Assembly (NCBI RefSeq): GCF_014171575.1
Contig: NZ_CP050453.1
Span: 3,224,001-3,288,000 of the forward strand
DNA length: 64,000 nucleotides
Source of the DNA: Microbacterium sp. Se63.02b
GTDB taxonomy: Bacteria > Actinomycetota > Actinomycetes > Actinomycetales > Microbacteriaceae
Direction: 5' to 3'
The notes beneath the pieces were generated by a model. The model saw only the letters and a list, made by a program, of their open reading frames with translations. It did not search any database and was not told the origin of the DNA. The translations under genes and the position numbers were made by a program. Numbering within the stretch: the stretch's first letter is position 1; every line of letters begins with the position of its first letter. This document shows, piece by piece, positions 1-8,208 of this stretch.

Positions 1-158
1 GAGTTCGCGGCATCCCACACCAGCTCCACGCGGGAGTCCGCCGTGTTCACCCCCTGCCCTCCGGGACCGGAGGACCGCGAGAAGCGCCACGACAGCTCCG
101 CCTCGGGGATCGTCAGACCCGCCGAGACGCGCAGTCCTGGACGATGGGCGGAGGGCAT
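1..158 (-). CDS. arfB: Peptidyl-tRNA hydrolase ArfB (partial, N-terminus only)
   Basis: This is the first 52 residues of a stop-codon-independent ribosome rescue factor; the rest lies beyond the left edge. The visible part has the class-I release-factor-like core, with the catalytic GGQ at residues 33-35 in the context SSGPGGQGVNT. ArfB hydrolyses peptidyl-tRNA on ribosomes stalled at mRNA 3' ends. The ATG at 156-158 directly abuts a GGAGGT, which is closer than usual, so an in-frame GTG at 198-200 (14 residues longer) cannot be excluded. The gene lies just downstream of a tRNA-like element on the same strand. Family identity is confident; the start is less certain. Confidence 0.85.
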   Translation of the reverse strand, partial: MPSAHRPGLRVSAGLTIPEAELSWRFSRSSGPGGQGVNTADSRVELVWDAAN

Positions 159-213
159 ACCTCCATCATCCGGCCTCGGAAGCACGAGGTCGACCCGCAC
201 CACCCGAGAGAGT

Positions 214-289
214 TGGACGCGACGGCGGGAGTCGAACCCGCAACGCCATCAGGTATGAACTGAAGCCCGGGACCGCCCGGATCGCCGCG
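214..289 (-). tRNA. tRNA-like element, CAT anticodon, atypical
   Basis: Seventy-six nucleotides can be folded with a 7-bp acceptor (CGCGGCG with CGTCGCG, one G-U pair), a perfect 5-bp T stem around TTCGACT, and an encoded 3' CCA after a T discriminator. A 4-bp D stem (CCGG/CCGG) closes a 6-nt loop. The anticodon loop reads TTCATAC, placing CAT in the anticodon position. Oddities are A instead of the near-universal U at position 8, a short D loop, a T-T mismatch at the top of the anticodon stem and U73. It does not look like ordinary elongator or initiator tRNA-Met. It may be an unusual isoacceptor or a tRNA pseudogene. Confidence 0.5.
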
Positions 290-376
290 ATGGGAATGAC
301 GTTACCCGGCCGTGACCTGACCCGCCAGGACCGTTGCCTGAGATAACCCTATGAGTCTGCGGATGACGCGTTCCGG
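290..376. other. Short intergenic stretch without a recognised gene
   Basis: Nothing coding was recognised here. On the minus strand a TAACGT hexamer at 299-304 lies about 10 nt upstream of the tRNA-like element and could be its -10 box, but no convincing -35 was found. Confidence 0.3.
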
Positions 377-1363
377 TCACCCGAGGTCTTCCGGAGCGGG
401 GGCGTCCAGCGCACGCCGCAGCCGCTCGACGGCCTCCCGCAGCTCGGAACGATGCGGGTCCGACAGCGCGACCGTGTACTCGACCCCTTCGGGGATCCAG
501 AGCAGCGCATACATCGCCTCACGCCAGTCGGAGCCGCCGAAGGGCCACCGCGTCCGATCCTGTCCGGCGGCCGAGGCCCCCTGCGACCACGGCCCGAAGC
601 GGTCCTGCATCTCGGCGAGGGGCAGGTCCATCACCGCTGCGGCCTCGACCTTCTGCGGCGACCACGACGACGCGATCAGCACGCGCTCCTCGATCTCCTC
701 CTCGCTGATCTCCCGACGGGCGAACAGCACGCGCGTGTGCTCGACCGCGACGATGCGGTCGACGCGGAAGGTGCGCCAGTCCGCGCGATCGAGGTCCCAG
801 CACAGCAGGAACCACTTTCGCCCGGCGGGAGCGAGCGCATGCGGCTCGACGCGACGGATGCTCTCGCGCCCTTCGCCGTCGACGTACCGGAGGCGCAGGC
901 GCTCGGTGTCACGGGTCGCGAGAGCGATCTCGCCGAGCACCTCGGGTGAGACCACCGGCCCGTCCCCGATCCGCGGCGCCTGCACGGATGCGGCGAGCGC
1001 GTTCACCCGCTGACGCAGCGCCGACGGCAGAACCTGCTCGAGCTTGGCGAGAGCCGTGAGCGTGACATCGGGGCCGCCCACCAGTTGCTGGGTGGCGGCG
1101 ACCCGGAGCCCGATCGCCATCGTCACGGCCTCGTCGTCGTTGAGCAGCAGCGGCGGCACCGCGCTCCCGGCCTCGAGCCGATACCCTCCGGCCGCTCCCG
1201 GCGACGACTCCACGCGGTATCCGAGGTCACGCAGCCGGTCGACATCGCGACGAACGGTGCGTTCGGTCACGCCCAGCCGCGTCGCGAGTTCTGTCCCCGG
1301 CCAGTGCCGGTGCGTCTGCAGCAGGTTCAGCAGTGCGAGTGCGCGGGAGGTGGTGTCGGTCAT
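377..1363 (-). CDS. HTH/WYL-domain transcriptional regulator
   Basis: The protein has 328 residues. The first 60 or so form a DeoR-like helix-turn-helix (LATRLGVTERTVRRDVDRL), followed by the YafY/PafC-type linker with GAAGGYRLEAG and a WYL domain around residues 150-215 (KWFLLCWDLDRADWRTFRVDRI). WYL proteins sense small ligands or nucleic acid and usually act as local regulators. The ATG at 1361-1363 gives the standard N-terminus MTDTTSRALALL; a longer start adds seven residues with no support. It is transcribed divergently from the DrrAB-type exporter 62 bp away, so it probably controls that transporter. Confidence 0.9.
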   Translation of the reverse strand: MTDTTSRALALLNLLQTHRHWPGTELATRLGVTERTVRRDVDRLRDLGYRVESSPGAAGGYRLEAGSAVPPLLLNDDEAVTMAIGLRVAATQQLVGGPDVTLTALAKLEQVLPSALRQRVNALAASVQAPRIGDGPVVSPEVLGEIALATRDTERLRLRYVDGEGRESIRRVEPHALAPAGRKWFLLCWDLDRADWRTFRVDRIVAVEHTRVLFARREISEEEIEERVLIASSWSPQKVEAAAVMDLPLAEMQDRFGPWSQGASAAGQDRTRWPFGGSDWREAMYALLWIPEGVEYTVALSDPHRSELREAVERLRRALDAPAPEDLG

Positions 1364-1425
1364 GCGCCTCAGAATGCCAGACATCGCGGACAGGATCTGT
1401 CCGCAGTGGTTTCTACGCTCTCCCC

Positions 1426-2472
1426 ATGAACGATTCCCTCATCGAGACCGAAGGCCTGACCAAGGTCTTCACCGTCAAGAAGACGCCGGTCAACGCCGTG
1501 ACCGACGTCTCCTTCACCGCCGTGCGCGGAGAACTCGTCGCCTTCCTCGGACCCAACGGCGCCGGCAAGTCGACGACTCTGCGGATGCTCACCACGCTCA
1601 TCCCGCCCACCTCCGGAAGCGCGCGCGTGGTCGGGCACGACATCCACACCGACGCGGCAGGAGTCCGCGCCCGCATCGGGTACGTCGGTCAACTCACCAG
1701 CGGCAGCTTCTCGCAGCGTGTGCGCGACGAGCTGCTCAGCCAGGGCGCCTTCTACGGGATGTCGAAACGCGACAGCATCCGCCGCGCCGACGAGCTGATC
1801 GCCTCGCTCGACCTCGCCTCGTTCGCCTCGCGGACCGTGCAACAGCTCAGCGGCGGCCAGAAACGTCGACTCGACATCGCCCTCGGACTCATGCACGCGC
1901 CGCCGCTCATCTTCCTCGACGAGCCCTCCACCGGACTCGACCCGCAGAGCAGGGCCAACCTCTGGGAGCACATCCTCGATATGCGCACGCAGCACGGCAC
2001 CACGGTCTTCCTCACCACGCACTACCTGGAGGAGGCCGACCGGTACGCCGAGCGGGTGATGGTCATGGACAAGGGACGCATCATCGCCGACGACGACGCC
2101 GCCTCCCTCAAAGCCACCCTCGCCGGCGACGTGCTGACCTTCGGCTTCGCGGATGCCGCAGAGGCAGCGAGCGCCCGCGCCGTGGTCGCCCGCCTGAGCG
2201 CTGCCGACGTCACCATCGACGGCCCCTCGGTCTCGCTCGCGGTGCCCGACGGCGACCGACTGCTTCCGGTGGTCGTGCGCGAGCTCGACGCCGCGGGCAT
2301 CCAGGTCCGCCGCGCGACGGGCGTGCCGCCGACGCTCGACGACGTCTTCCTCGCCCTCACCGGTCGCACGCTGCGCGAAGCCGGCGAAGGGACGGATGCC
2401 GCGGAAGAGGCATCCGACACGGAGCCGGCACCCGCCGCCCCCGAACCCCGCACGACAGGAGTCCGCTCATGA
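1426..2472 (+). CDS. ABC transporter ATP-binding protein, DrrA family
   Basis: This 348-residue ATPase belongs to the daunorubicin-resistance (DrrA) group. Walker A GPNGAGKST is at residues 42-50, the signature LSGGQKRRLDIALGL and Walker B LIFLDEPSTGLD follow, and a roughly 100-residue C-terminal extension of the DrrA type is present. The ATG at 1426 gives MNDSLIETEGLTKVF. Its stop overlaps the start of the permease gene by ATGA, so the two are translationally coupled. It energises export of an unknown substrate, often a drug or lipid in this family. The divergent WYL regulator is a likely controller. Confidence 0.9.
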   Translation: MNDSLIETEGLTKVFTVKKTPVNAVTDVSFTAVRGELVAFLGPNGAGKSTTLRMLTTLIPPTSGSARVVGHDIHTDAAGVRARIGYVGQLTSGSFSQRVRDELLSQGAFYGMSKRDSIRRADELIASLDLASFASRTVQQLSGGQKRRLDIALGLMHAPPLIFLDEPSTGLDPQSRANLWEHILDMRTQHGTTVFLTTHYLEEADRYAERVMVMDKGRIIADDDAASLKATLAGDVLTFGFADAAEAASARAVVARLSAADVTIDGPSVSLAVPDGDRLLPVVVRELDAAGIQVRRATGVPPTLDDVFLALTGRTLREAGEGTDAAEEASDTEPAPAAPEPRTTGVRS

Positions 2473-3248
2473 CCACCACCGACACGCTCGTGCGACCGAA
2501 CCTCGCGCGCGACACCAGGAACGTCCTGAGCCGCGAGCTCAAGCCCGTGCTCCGCGATCCGTTCACCCTGATCTTCAGCCTGCTGCAGCCGCTCGTCTTC
2601 CTCGGCCTGTTCGCCCCGCTCCTCATCGGCGACTCGGGGCAGCCGGCCGGAGAGACCCTGGCCTGGTTCGTTCCGGGAGTGCTCGTGATGATCGTGCTCT
2701 TCGGTACCGGGGCGACCGGATCGAATCTGCAGTACGAGATGATGACCGGCTCTCACGAGCGCACACTCGTGGCCCCGCTCGCGCGCTCCTCCCTGCTGGT
2801 CGGACGTGCGCTGAAGGAGATCGCGCCGATCGTGGTGCAGGCGCTGGTGATCGTGTTGATCGCCTGGCCGTTCGGGTTCGCGGCCGACATCCCCGGTCTG
2901 CTCATCGGGCTGGCACTGCTCGCCGTGTTCGGGGTCGGCCTTGGATCACTGTCGTACTCCCTGGCACTCGCCACGAAGGATCGGGAGTGGCTGTTCTGGG
3001 GTGTGCAGCAGTCGCTGATCTTCCCCCTGCTGATCCTGTCGGGGATGCTTTTGCCCCTCGATGCGGCCCCCGACTGGATGCAGGTCGTCGCCTCGGTGAA
3101 CCCCGTCAACTGGGTCGTGCAGGCGGAACGCGCGCTCTTCGCGGGAGACCTCGGTGACGCGACCGTGCTCTGGGGATGGGTCTCGGCACTCGCCGTCGCG
3201 GTCGTCGGCCTGGTCGTCGGGGTCAGGGCCATCCGTCGCAGCAGTTGA
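2469..3248 (+). CDS. ABC-2 type permease, DrrB family
   Basis: A 259-residue membrane protein with about six predicted membrane segments and the ABC-2 permease layout: a cytoplasmic N-terminus with RELKPVLRDPFTLIFSLLQP, a central hydrophobic block, and NPVNWVVQAERALFAGD before the last membrane helix. It is the membrane partner of the preceding ATPase, to which it is coupled by a 4-bp overlap. The pair would form a homodimeric exporter. Substrate cannot be told from sequence. The gene is followed by a strong stem-loop shared with the convergent glycan operon. Confidence 0.88.
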   Translation: MTTTDTLVRPNLARDTRNVLSRELKPVLRDPFTLIFSLLQPLVFLGLFAPLLIGDSGQPAGETLAWFVPGVLVMIVLFGTGATGSNLQYEMMTGSHERTLVAPLARSSLLVGRALKEIAPIVVQALVIVLIAWPFGFAADIPGLLIGLALLAVFGVGLGSLSYSLALATKDREWLFWGVQQSLIFPLLILSGMLLPLDAAPDWMQVVASVNPVNWVVQAERALFAGDLGDATVLWGWVSALAVAVVGLVVGVRAIRRSS

Positions 3249-3255
3249 GACCTGC

Positions 3256-3307
3256 GCGAGTGCCGCCGCGACCGAGCCCGGGCGCGGCGGCACTCGCGAG
3301 TGCCGCC
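3256..3307. terminator. Bidirectional stem-loop with alternative 22-bp palindrome
   Basis: A perfect 15-bp stem pairs 3256-3270 (starting GCGAGTGCC) with 3283-3297 across a 12-nt loop. The right arm also starts a second structure: 3286-3307 is a perfect 22-bp palindrome centred on CGCG. The unit GCGAGTGCCGCC therefore occurs three times, once inverted, and two mutually exclusive hairpins can form. It lies 7 bp after the permease stop and 38 bp beyond the convergent glycosyltransferase stop, as expected for a shared terminator. There is no clear T-tract. Confidence 0.7.
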
Positions 3308-3345
3308 CGGGGTTGACCGGTGACGGGCGGACCCTTGAAGGCGGC

Positions 3346-4730
3346 TCAGCGCCGAAGAGAGTCGTGGAAAGGGTTGGGCTCGAGGGTGTAGTCGGTGGTG
3401 GGATCGGCCCAGGTGCCGCCGTCGGAGGGTGCCCGCCGCCCGCGCACGGCGGCGAGCGCGCGTCACCGGCGCTCCGATCGCGAGCGCCGTCGTGCCCCGC
3501 ACCGTGCGGTCCTCGCCACCGAGGACGCTCGCCCGGTGCCAGGCCTCGTGCAGCGAACCGCCCCTGGCAGCCGCCACACGGCGCGCGGGAAGGGCCCCGA
3601 ACGCCGCAGCGCCACGAGCCGCTCGACCCGCTCCCACCAGGTCGACTCCGCCTCGGGATGGAAGTAGTTGTCGCGCAGCCAGTCGGGATGCGGATGCCGG
3701 AACCGACCGGCGACGACCTCGCTGCGGCCGCCCAGCAGACCACTGCCGACGAACACCGTGTTCAGCAGGCTCTTGCTCACGCCGAACGAGTCGAGGGCGA
3801 TCACGGGCACGCCGAGGGCGGTGGCCTCGATCGCGGCCGTGGAGCTGACGGTGACCAGACCGGCAGCGGTCTCCAGCGCCGTGGCCATCGGCTCGTACGA
3901 GTAGACGAGGTTCTGCGGTCGGCGATGCGGCAACAGGTCCTGGTAGGGCTCGCGTTCGAGGTGCGTCTCCGACTCGCCCGGCCGGGACCGCAGCTTCACG
4001 ACGACGCGGCGACCCGGCTCGGCCTGCGCCGCACGGACGAGCGTGGCCGCGATCTCGGCGCGCTCCGCACGGGTCGCGGGAACCAGTGCCTGTGCGGCGA
4101 ACACGATGTCGGTCGCGGGCGGCCGCACCGGAGTCATGGGGCCAGGATGTTCGGCGACCGCGACACCTCCGCCTCCCCGACGACCGCTTCCACACGGACC
4201 CGCTCCGGTCGCAGCATCCGCTGTCGCCGTCGGGCGAACGGGAGGGTCGCGAGCGCCGTCGGCACCTGCACGCCGATGCGTCGGCCGAGCTCCTCGAACG
4301 CCCGCACCTCGCGATGCGAGTGGAGGATCAGCAGGTCGGTGTACCTGCGGTAGTCGAGTGCACCGCGTTGCGCGGGGATGGCCATGCCGGGAAGCCCGGA
4401 GACGGTGACCGGCCGGTGCTCCAGCGCATCGATCATCCGTCCCATCAGTCGCACGAACGGGCCGCGACCGGCGAGCACGACCACATCGGGGCGCTGCCCT
4501 GCGAGCCAGCCGGCCGCTTCCGCGAACGAGACGCGGGTCACGTCGTCCGGCCCGAGAGCCGTGCCGGCGAGGGCGGTCCGCTCCTGCGCGGCGCTGACCG
4601 TCAGCGGGGTGCGTACGAGCAGCAGGTGCGGCCGCAGACCGGGGACGGTGCCCAGCAGCGCCGCCGACCACTTCACGAACGAGTCGGCGTCGGCGATCGC
4701 GACGACCCGGATGCCCGCGGCGTCCGTCAT
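3346..4730 (-). CDS. DUF6716-type putative glycosyltransferase (frame broken)
   Basis: This is the last gene of the nonulosonic acid operon, about 460 residues. The N-terminal half (MTDAAGIRVVAIADADSF onward) and the C-terminal half (TVSSTAAIEATALGVPVIALDSFG) resemble GT-B glycosyltransferases of sialic-acid clusters. Reading continuity needs a frame change near 4137, another near 3585 and one near 3440. The true C-terminus is then TTDYTLEPNPFHDSLRR, ending at 3346. The ATG overlaps the neuB stop (ATGA). Such proteins are inferred to add or modify nonulosonic residues on a surface glycan. Family call is from memory; the glycosyltransferase role is an inference. Confidence 0.65.
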
Positions 4731-5599
4731 GCGGGTACGCGGCGGAGTTTCGCCATCGGGGCCTGCTCGCTGTCGAACACGCGCTTGACCCCGTCGCCGA
4801 CGGCGCGCTCGATCACTCGGATGTCGCGGACCAGGTGCTCGAGACCCGTCGGCTCGAGCGATGCCGCGTGATCGGAGCCCCACATCGTGCGGTCGAGGGT
4901 GATGTGCCGTTCGACCGCGACGGCCCCCATCGCCACTGCCGCGAGGGAGATCTGCAGGCCACGCTCGTGTCCGGAGTAGCCGACAGGGATGCCGGGATAC
5001 CGGTCGCGGAGCGTCGCGATCACGCGCAGGTTCGCCTCCTCCGGCTCGAGCGGGTAGGTGGAGGTCGCGTGCATCAGCACGACACGGTCGGTGCCGAGCG
5101 TGTCGAGCGCGCGGTCGATCTGGGCGATGGTCGACATCCCCGTGGAGAGGATGACGGGCTTACCGGTCTCGCGGAGAGCGAGCAGCAGCTCGGTGTCGGT
5201 GAGGCTGGCGGAGGCGACCTTGTGCGCGACCACGTTCAGGTCTTCGAGGAACTCGACGCTGGGGACGTCCCACGGCGAGGCGAACCAGTCGAGTCCGAGC
5301 ATCGTGGCGTGGTCGCCGATCGCGACGTACTCGTCGTGGCCGAACTCGACGCGGCGACGGTAGTCCAGGTAGCTCATGACACCCCAGGGCGTCTCCCGGG
5401 GCACGTCACGCATGTGCTCCGGCGTGGAGATCTCCGGCGTGCGCTTCTGGAACTTCACGGCGTCGGCGCCCGCGCGGGCCGCGACGTCGATCAGACGCTT
5501 CGCGATGTCGACGTCGCCGTTGTGGTTGAGGCCGATCTCGGCGATGACGTAGGCCGGGCGGCCGCCGCCGATCACTCGCGAGCCGATGCTGACAGTCAT
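4727..5599 (-). CDS. neuB: N-acetylneuraminate/nonulosonate synthase, short form
   Basis: The 290-residue protein is a NeuB TIM barrel that condenses phosphoenolpyruvate with an N-acyl hexosamine to make a nine-carbon nonulosonic acid. Recognisable family motifs are AEIGLNHNGD near the N-terminus, VKFQKR, SASLTDTELL, VILSTGMST and the metal/substrate loop YSGHERGLQISLAAVAMGA. It is shorter than typical NeuB (about 345 residues) because the C-terminal antifreeze-like SAF domain is missing. It overlaps neuA upstream and the glycosyltransferase downstream by ATGA junctions. The exact sugar (neuraminic, legionaminic or another) cannot be read from the sequence. Confidence 0.88.
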   Translation of the reverse strand: MTVSIGSRVIGGGRPAYVIAEIGLNHNGDVDIAKRLIDVAARAGADAVKFQKRTPEISTPEHMRDVPRETPWGVMSYLDYRRRVEFGHDEYVAIGDHATMLGLDWFASPWDVPSVEFLEDLNVVAHKVASASLTDTELLLALRETGKPVILSTGMSTIAQIDRALDTLGTDRVVLMHATSTYPLEPEEANLRVIATLRDRYPGIPVGYSGHERGLQISLAAVAMGAVAVERHITLDRTMWGSDHAASLEPTGLEHLVRDIRVIERAVGDGVKRVFDSEQAPMAKLRRVPA

Positions 5600-6870
5600 G
5601 GTTCCTCCGGTCGTCCAACGCGGGTGCGATCCCCTCCCTCCTGACTACGGGCCGAGGGTGAACGCCGGGCGAAGACCGGGTTACCGATGTCGGTCAGCTC
5701 GACAACACCCGTTCGATCAGCTCGCACGGCGCCGTCGCCACCACGACGCCGCAGCACGACCCTGGCCTCCTCGCGCACGAGGGGATGCGCGTCGGCGACG
5801 GCGACCGGCCACCCCACGATCCGCATCGCCGGCAGATCGTTCACGTCGTTGCCGAGGTAGGCGATGTCGGCGAGAGCCACCTCGTTCTCCCTGGCCCAGT
5901 CGCGCAGAGCCGTCTCCTTGTCGTCGATGCCGTGCAGCACGGGCACGCGGAGCTTGGTGGCACGGGCACGGACGACGGGGTTGACCTCGGTCGAGAGGAT
6001 CAGCAGCGGGATGCCGGCACGACGCAGCAGCGCGACGCCCATCCCGTCCTCGCGACTGACGCGCACCCGTTCGCCGCCATCCGCGTCGATGATCGCGGTG
6101 TCGTCGGTGTGCACGCCGTCGAAGTCGGTGACGACGGCGTGCACCGGGATCGGCTGCGGCGACTCGTACAGGTGTGCCAGCGCCCTGGCGATGCGGAGCT
6201 GTTCGGCATCATCGATCTCGATCGCGGTCCACTCCGGCACCGCCGCGATGCGGATCCGACCGAAGAAGCGATGCCTGTGCGTACGGAAGCCCTCGGCACG
6301 GAACACGTAGAACGCGCCGGTCTCGAGATAGTGCGGCTCTCGATCCTGTCGGCGTGGCCGCCGGTCGGCCTCATGGTTGACGGCCTCCGCCGAGCGCTCT
6401 TCCCCCTCTCGCCAGAGGAAGCCATAGGTCTCGTGCGCGGAGAAGACGCTGTCGGCGCGGTCCGCCCGCACCTCGTCGACGGCCGCGGAGAGCGCCTCGC
6501 TCGGGATGAACGGCGACGTCGCCTGCAGGAAGGCCACGGTCTCGACCCGGAGACCCGCCGTCTCGAGCTCGTCCAGCGCGTGCAGAAGCGCGCTCTCCGA
6601 GGTCGCGGTGTCGCCGGACAGCTCGGCAGGGCGACGGACGACCCGCGCCCCGGCCGCCGCCGCGACCGTCGCGATCTCGTCGTCGTCGGTGGAGACCACG
6701 ACCAGATCGATGCCGGCCGCCGTCGCCGCCGCCCCGACCGCCCGCGCGACCAGGGGAAGGCCACCGACCCGCTGCAGGTTCTTGCGGGGCACCTGCTTCG
6801 AGCCGCCGCGTGCGGGGATGATCGCCACCGTGAGGGGCCCGTGCTCGTCCATGTCCTGCATCCTCGTCAT
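5596..6870 (-). CDS. neuA: CMP-nonulosonate cytidylyltransferase fused to HAD phosphatase
   Basis: This 424-residue protein has two catalytic domains. Residues about 10-235 are a NeuA cytidylyltransferase with IIPARGGSKQVPRKNL and FLQATSPF, which activates the acid as a CMP sugar. Residues about 250-400 are a KdsC/NeuA-type HAD phosphatase with the nucleophile motif TDFDGVHTDD and the closing motif LGNDVNDLPAM. The second domain may remove the 9-phosphate made when NeuB uses a phosphorylated hexosamine. The ATG at 6868-6870 overlaps the preceding gene's stop, giving MTRMQDMDEHG. Both junctions are ATGA overlaps. Domain assignments are firm; the substrate is inferred. Confidence 0.9.
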   Translation of the reverse strand: MTRMQDMDEHGPLTVAIIPARGGSKQVPRKNLQRVGGLPLVARAVGAAATAAGIDLVVVSTDDDEIATVAAAAGARVVRRPAELSGDTATSESALLHALDELETAGLRVETVAFLQATSPFIPSEALSAAVDEVRADRADSVFSAHETYGFLWREGEERSAEAVNHEADRRPRRQDREPHYLETGAFYVFRAEGFRTHRHRFFGRIRIAAVPEWTAIEIDDAEQLRIARALAHLYESPQPIPVHAVVTDFDGVHTDDTAIIDADGGERVRVSREDGMGVALLRRAGIPLLILSTEVNPVVRARATKLRVPVLHGIDDKETALRDWARENEVALADIAYLGNDVNDLPAMRIVGWPVAVADAHPLVREEARVVLRRRGGDGAVRADRTGVVELTDIGNPVFARRSPSARSQEGGDRTRVGRPEEP

Positions 6871-8208
6871 CGTCCTCGTATCGCGCGCCAGGCCTGCCCG
6901 ACGCGTCGCCGCGCACCCAGGGCGTTGAGGCGCCACTCTCGACCCTGCCCACTCCGCCGGCCGGACGCAACGCACGGCGCAGCGCACTCTCCGTCGGCGC
7001 GCCGGGCAGCTGCAGTTCGGCGAGGCGACGCGGGGGAAGTATCGATCCCGTTCCCGCGGGTCGAGTCCGCGCAACAGCTGCTCCGCACGGCCGCGCAGGT
7101 GTCCGGCGATCACGGGCTGCATCGCATACCCGACCGCGTCGATCAGCAGCTGCAGTCGAGCAGGATCCGCGTATGGCGACGCCTCGCGCGTGAGGGCGTC
7201 GACCAGGACCGCGGGGATCCGATTGCTGTTCTCGTACGGCGTCAGCGCCGCCAGCACTGTCTCGCTGCCCGCGGAGCCGATGGCGCGACCGAAGAGAGTC
7301 TGCACGGTGGGGAGCGCCGTCGAGAAACCGGCCACGACGGCCAGGGCATCGAGGCGTTCGGCGAGCAGCTCCGCCGCCAGCGGGCCCCGGTATTCGACGA
7401 ACTCGACACCGTGCGCGACCGCCTGCGCGCGCACCGCCGCGGTCACGAGGGGAGGCGCCGCCGGGTGCGGCTTGAAGACGATCCGCTCCGGCGACCACCG
7501 CACCGCACGCTCGATCAGCCGACCCTGGAGATCGATCTCCTGCGCACGCGTCATCAGCCCGAGCGCCGAAAGGTACTGACCGAGCACGAGCACGGTCGTC
7601 GCTGCACCCTCTCCATCGACGGGATCGCCGGGGTCCGTCTCGTGCAGCGCCGCGGCGAAAGACGCCGACGACACCGGCACGACCTCGGCGCGAGGGGAAC
7701 CCACCAGAGGCCGCACACCCGGCACGACGTCGGCATGCACGACACGTTCGACACGCGCGGCGACCGGGTACGGCAGGCGTACCCGCATCGGCGAATACGT
7801 CATGAGCCCGTCTCCGATGACCGTGATCCGCGCGTGGGGGAACACCGTCATGAGCGTGCGGGCCGGCGCGACCTGCGGGCTCTGCACGAACAGCTCCAGC
7901 TCGCGCGGATCGAGGCGCCATGCGCGGGCGAGCAGCCGCTCGAGCAGGGGCAGGTCGCCGTCGGCCGGCTCCCACGAGCTCGGATGCACCGGGCCGAGCA
8001 GCTCCTCCAAGGGCTCCATGCGATCGAATCGGCCGCGCAGCGATGCCAGCACCGGATCCTCGCCGATGCCGGTGGCGGTCTCGGGCACCCGCGACGAGGT
8101 GAACGGCACGAGCAGCCGCTCGACACCGGAACCGAGAAGGCCCTGGTCGATCGCGGCGGCTGCCGTGGCGAGTCCATAGGCGCTGTGGAGCGCGAAGACC
8201 TGCGTCAC
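6867..8208 (-). CDS. Alpha-2,8-polysialyltransferase-like glycosyltransferase (frame broken)
   Basis: About 446 residues, matching bacterial polysialyltransferase-family proteins (POLYST). It begins at a GTG that overlaps the upstream GT2 stop, giving TQVFALHSAYGLATAAAA. A KPHPAAPP motif in the second half fits the HP nucleotide-sugar motif of CMP-sialic-acid glycosyltransferases. The frame must change near 7034 in a run of Gs and again near 6950. The resulting C-terminus (EWRLNALGARRRVGQ...) ends exactly at an ATGA overlap with neuA, which strongly supports this reconstruction. It would transfer or polymerise the nonulosonic acid on a surface polymer. Confidence 0.75.

Noticed and set aside
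43..258. A 71-codon plus-strand open frame at the left edge
   Set aside because: It lies antisense to arfB and the tRNA-like element; the minus-strand GGQ protein is clearly the real gene.
3311..3319. A GTCAACCCC element on the minus strand near the glycosyltransferase stop
   Set aside because: No TANCST hexamer follows at 27 nt and it points into a terminator, so it was not counted with the three promoters.
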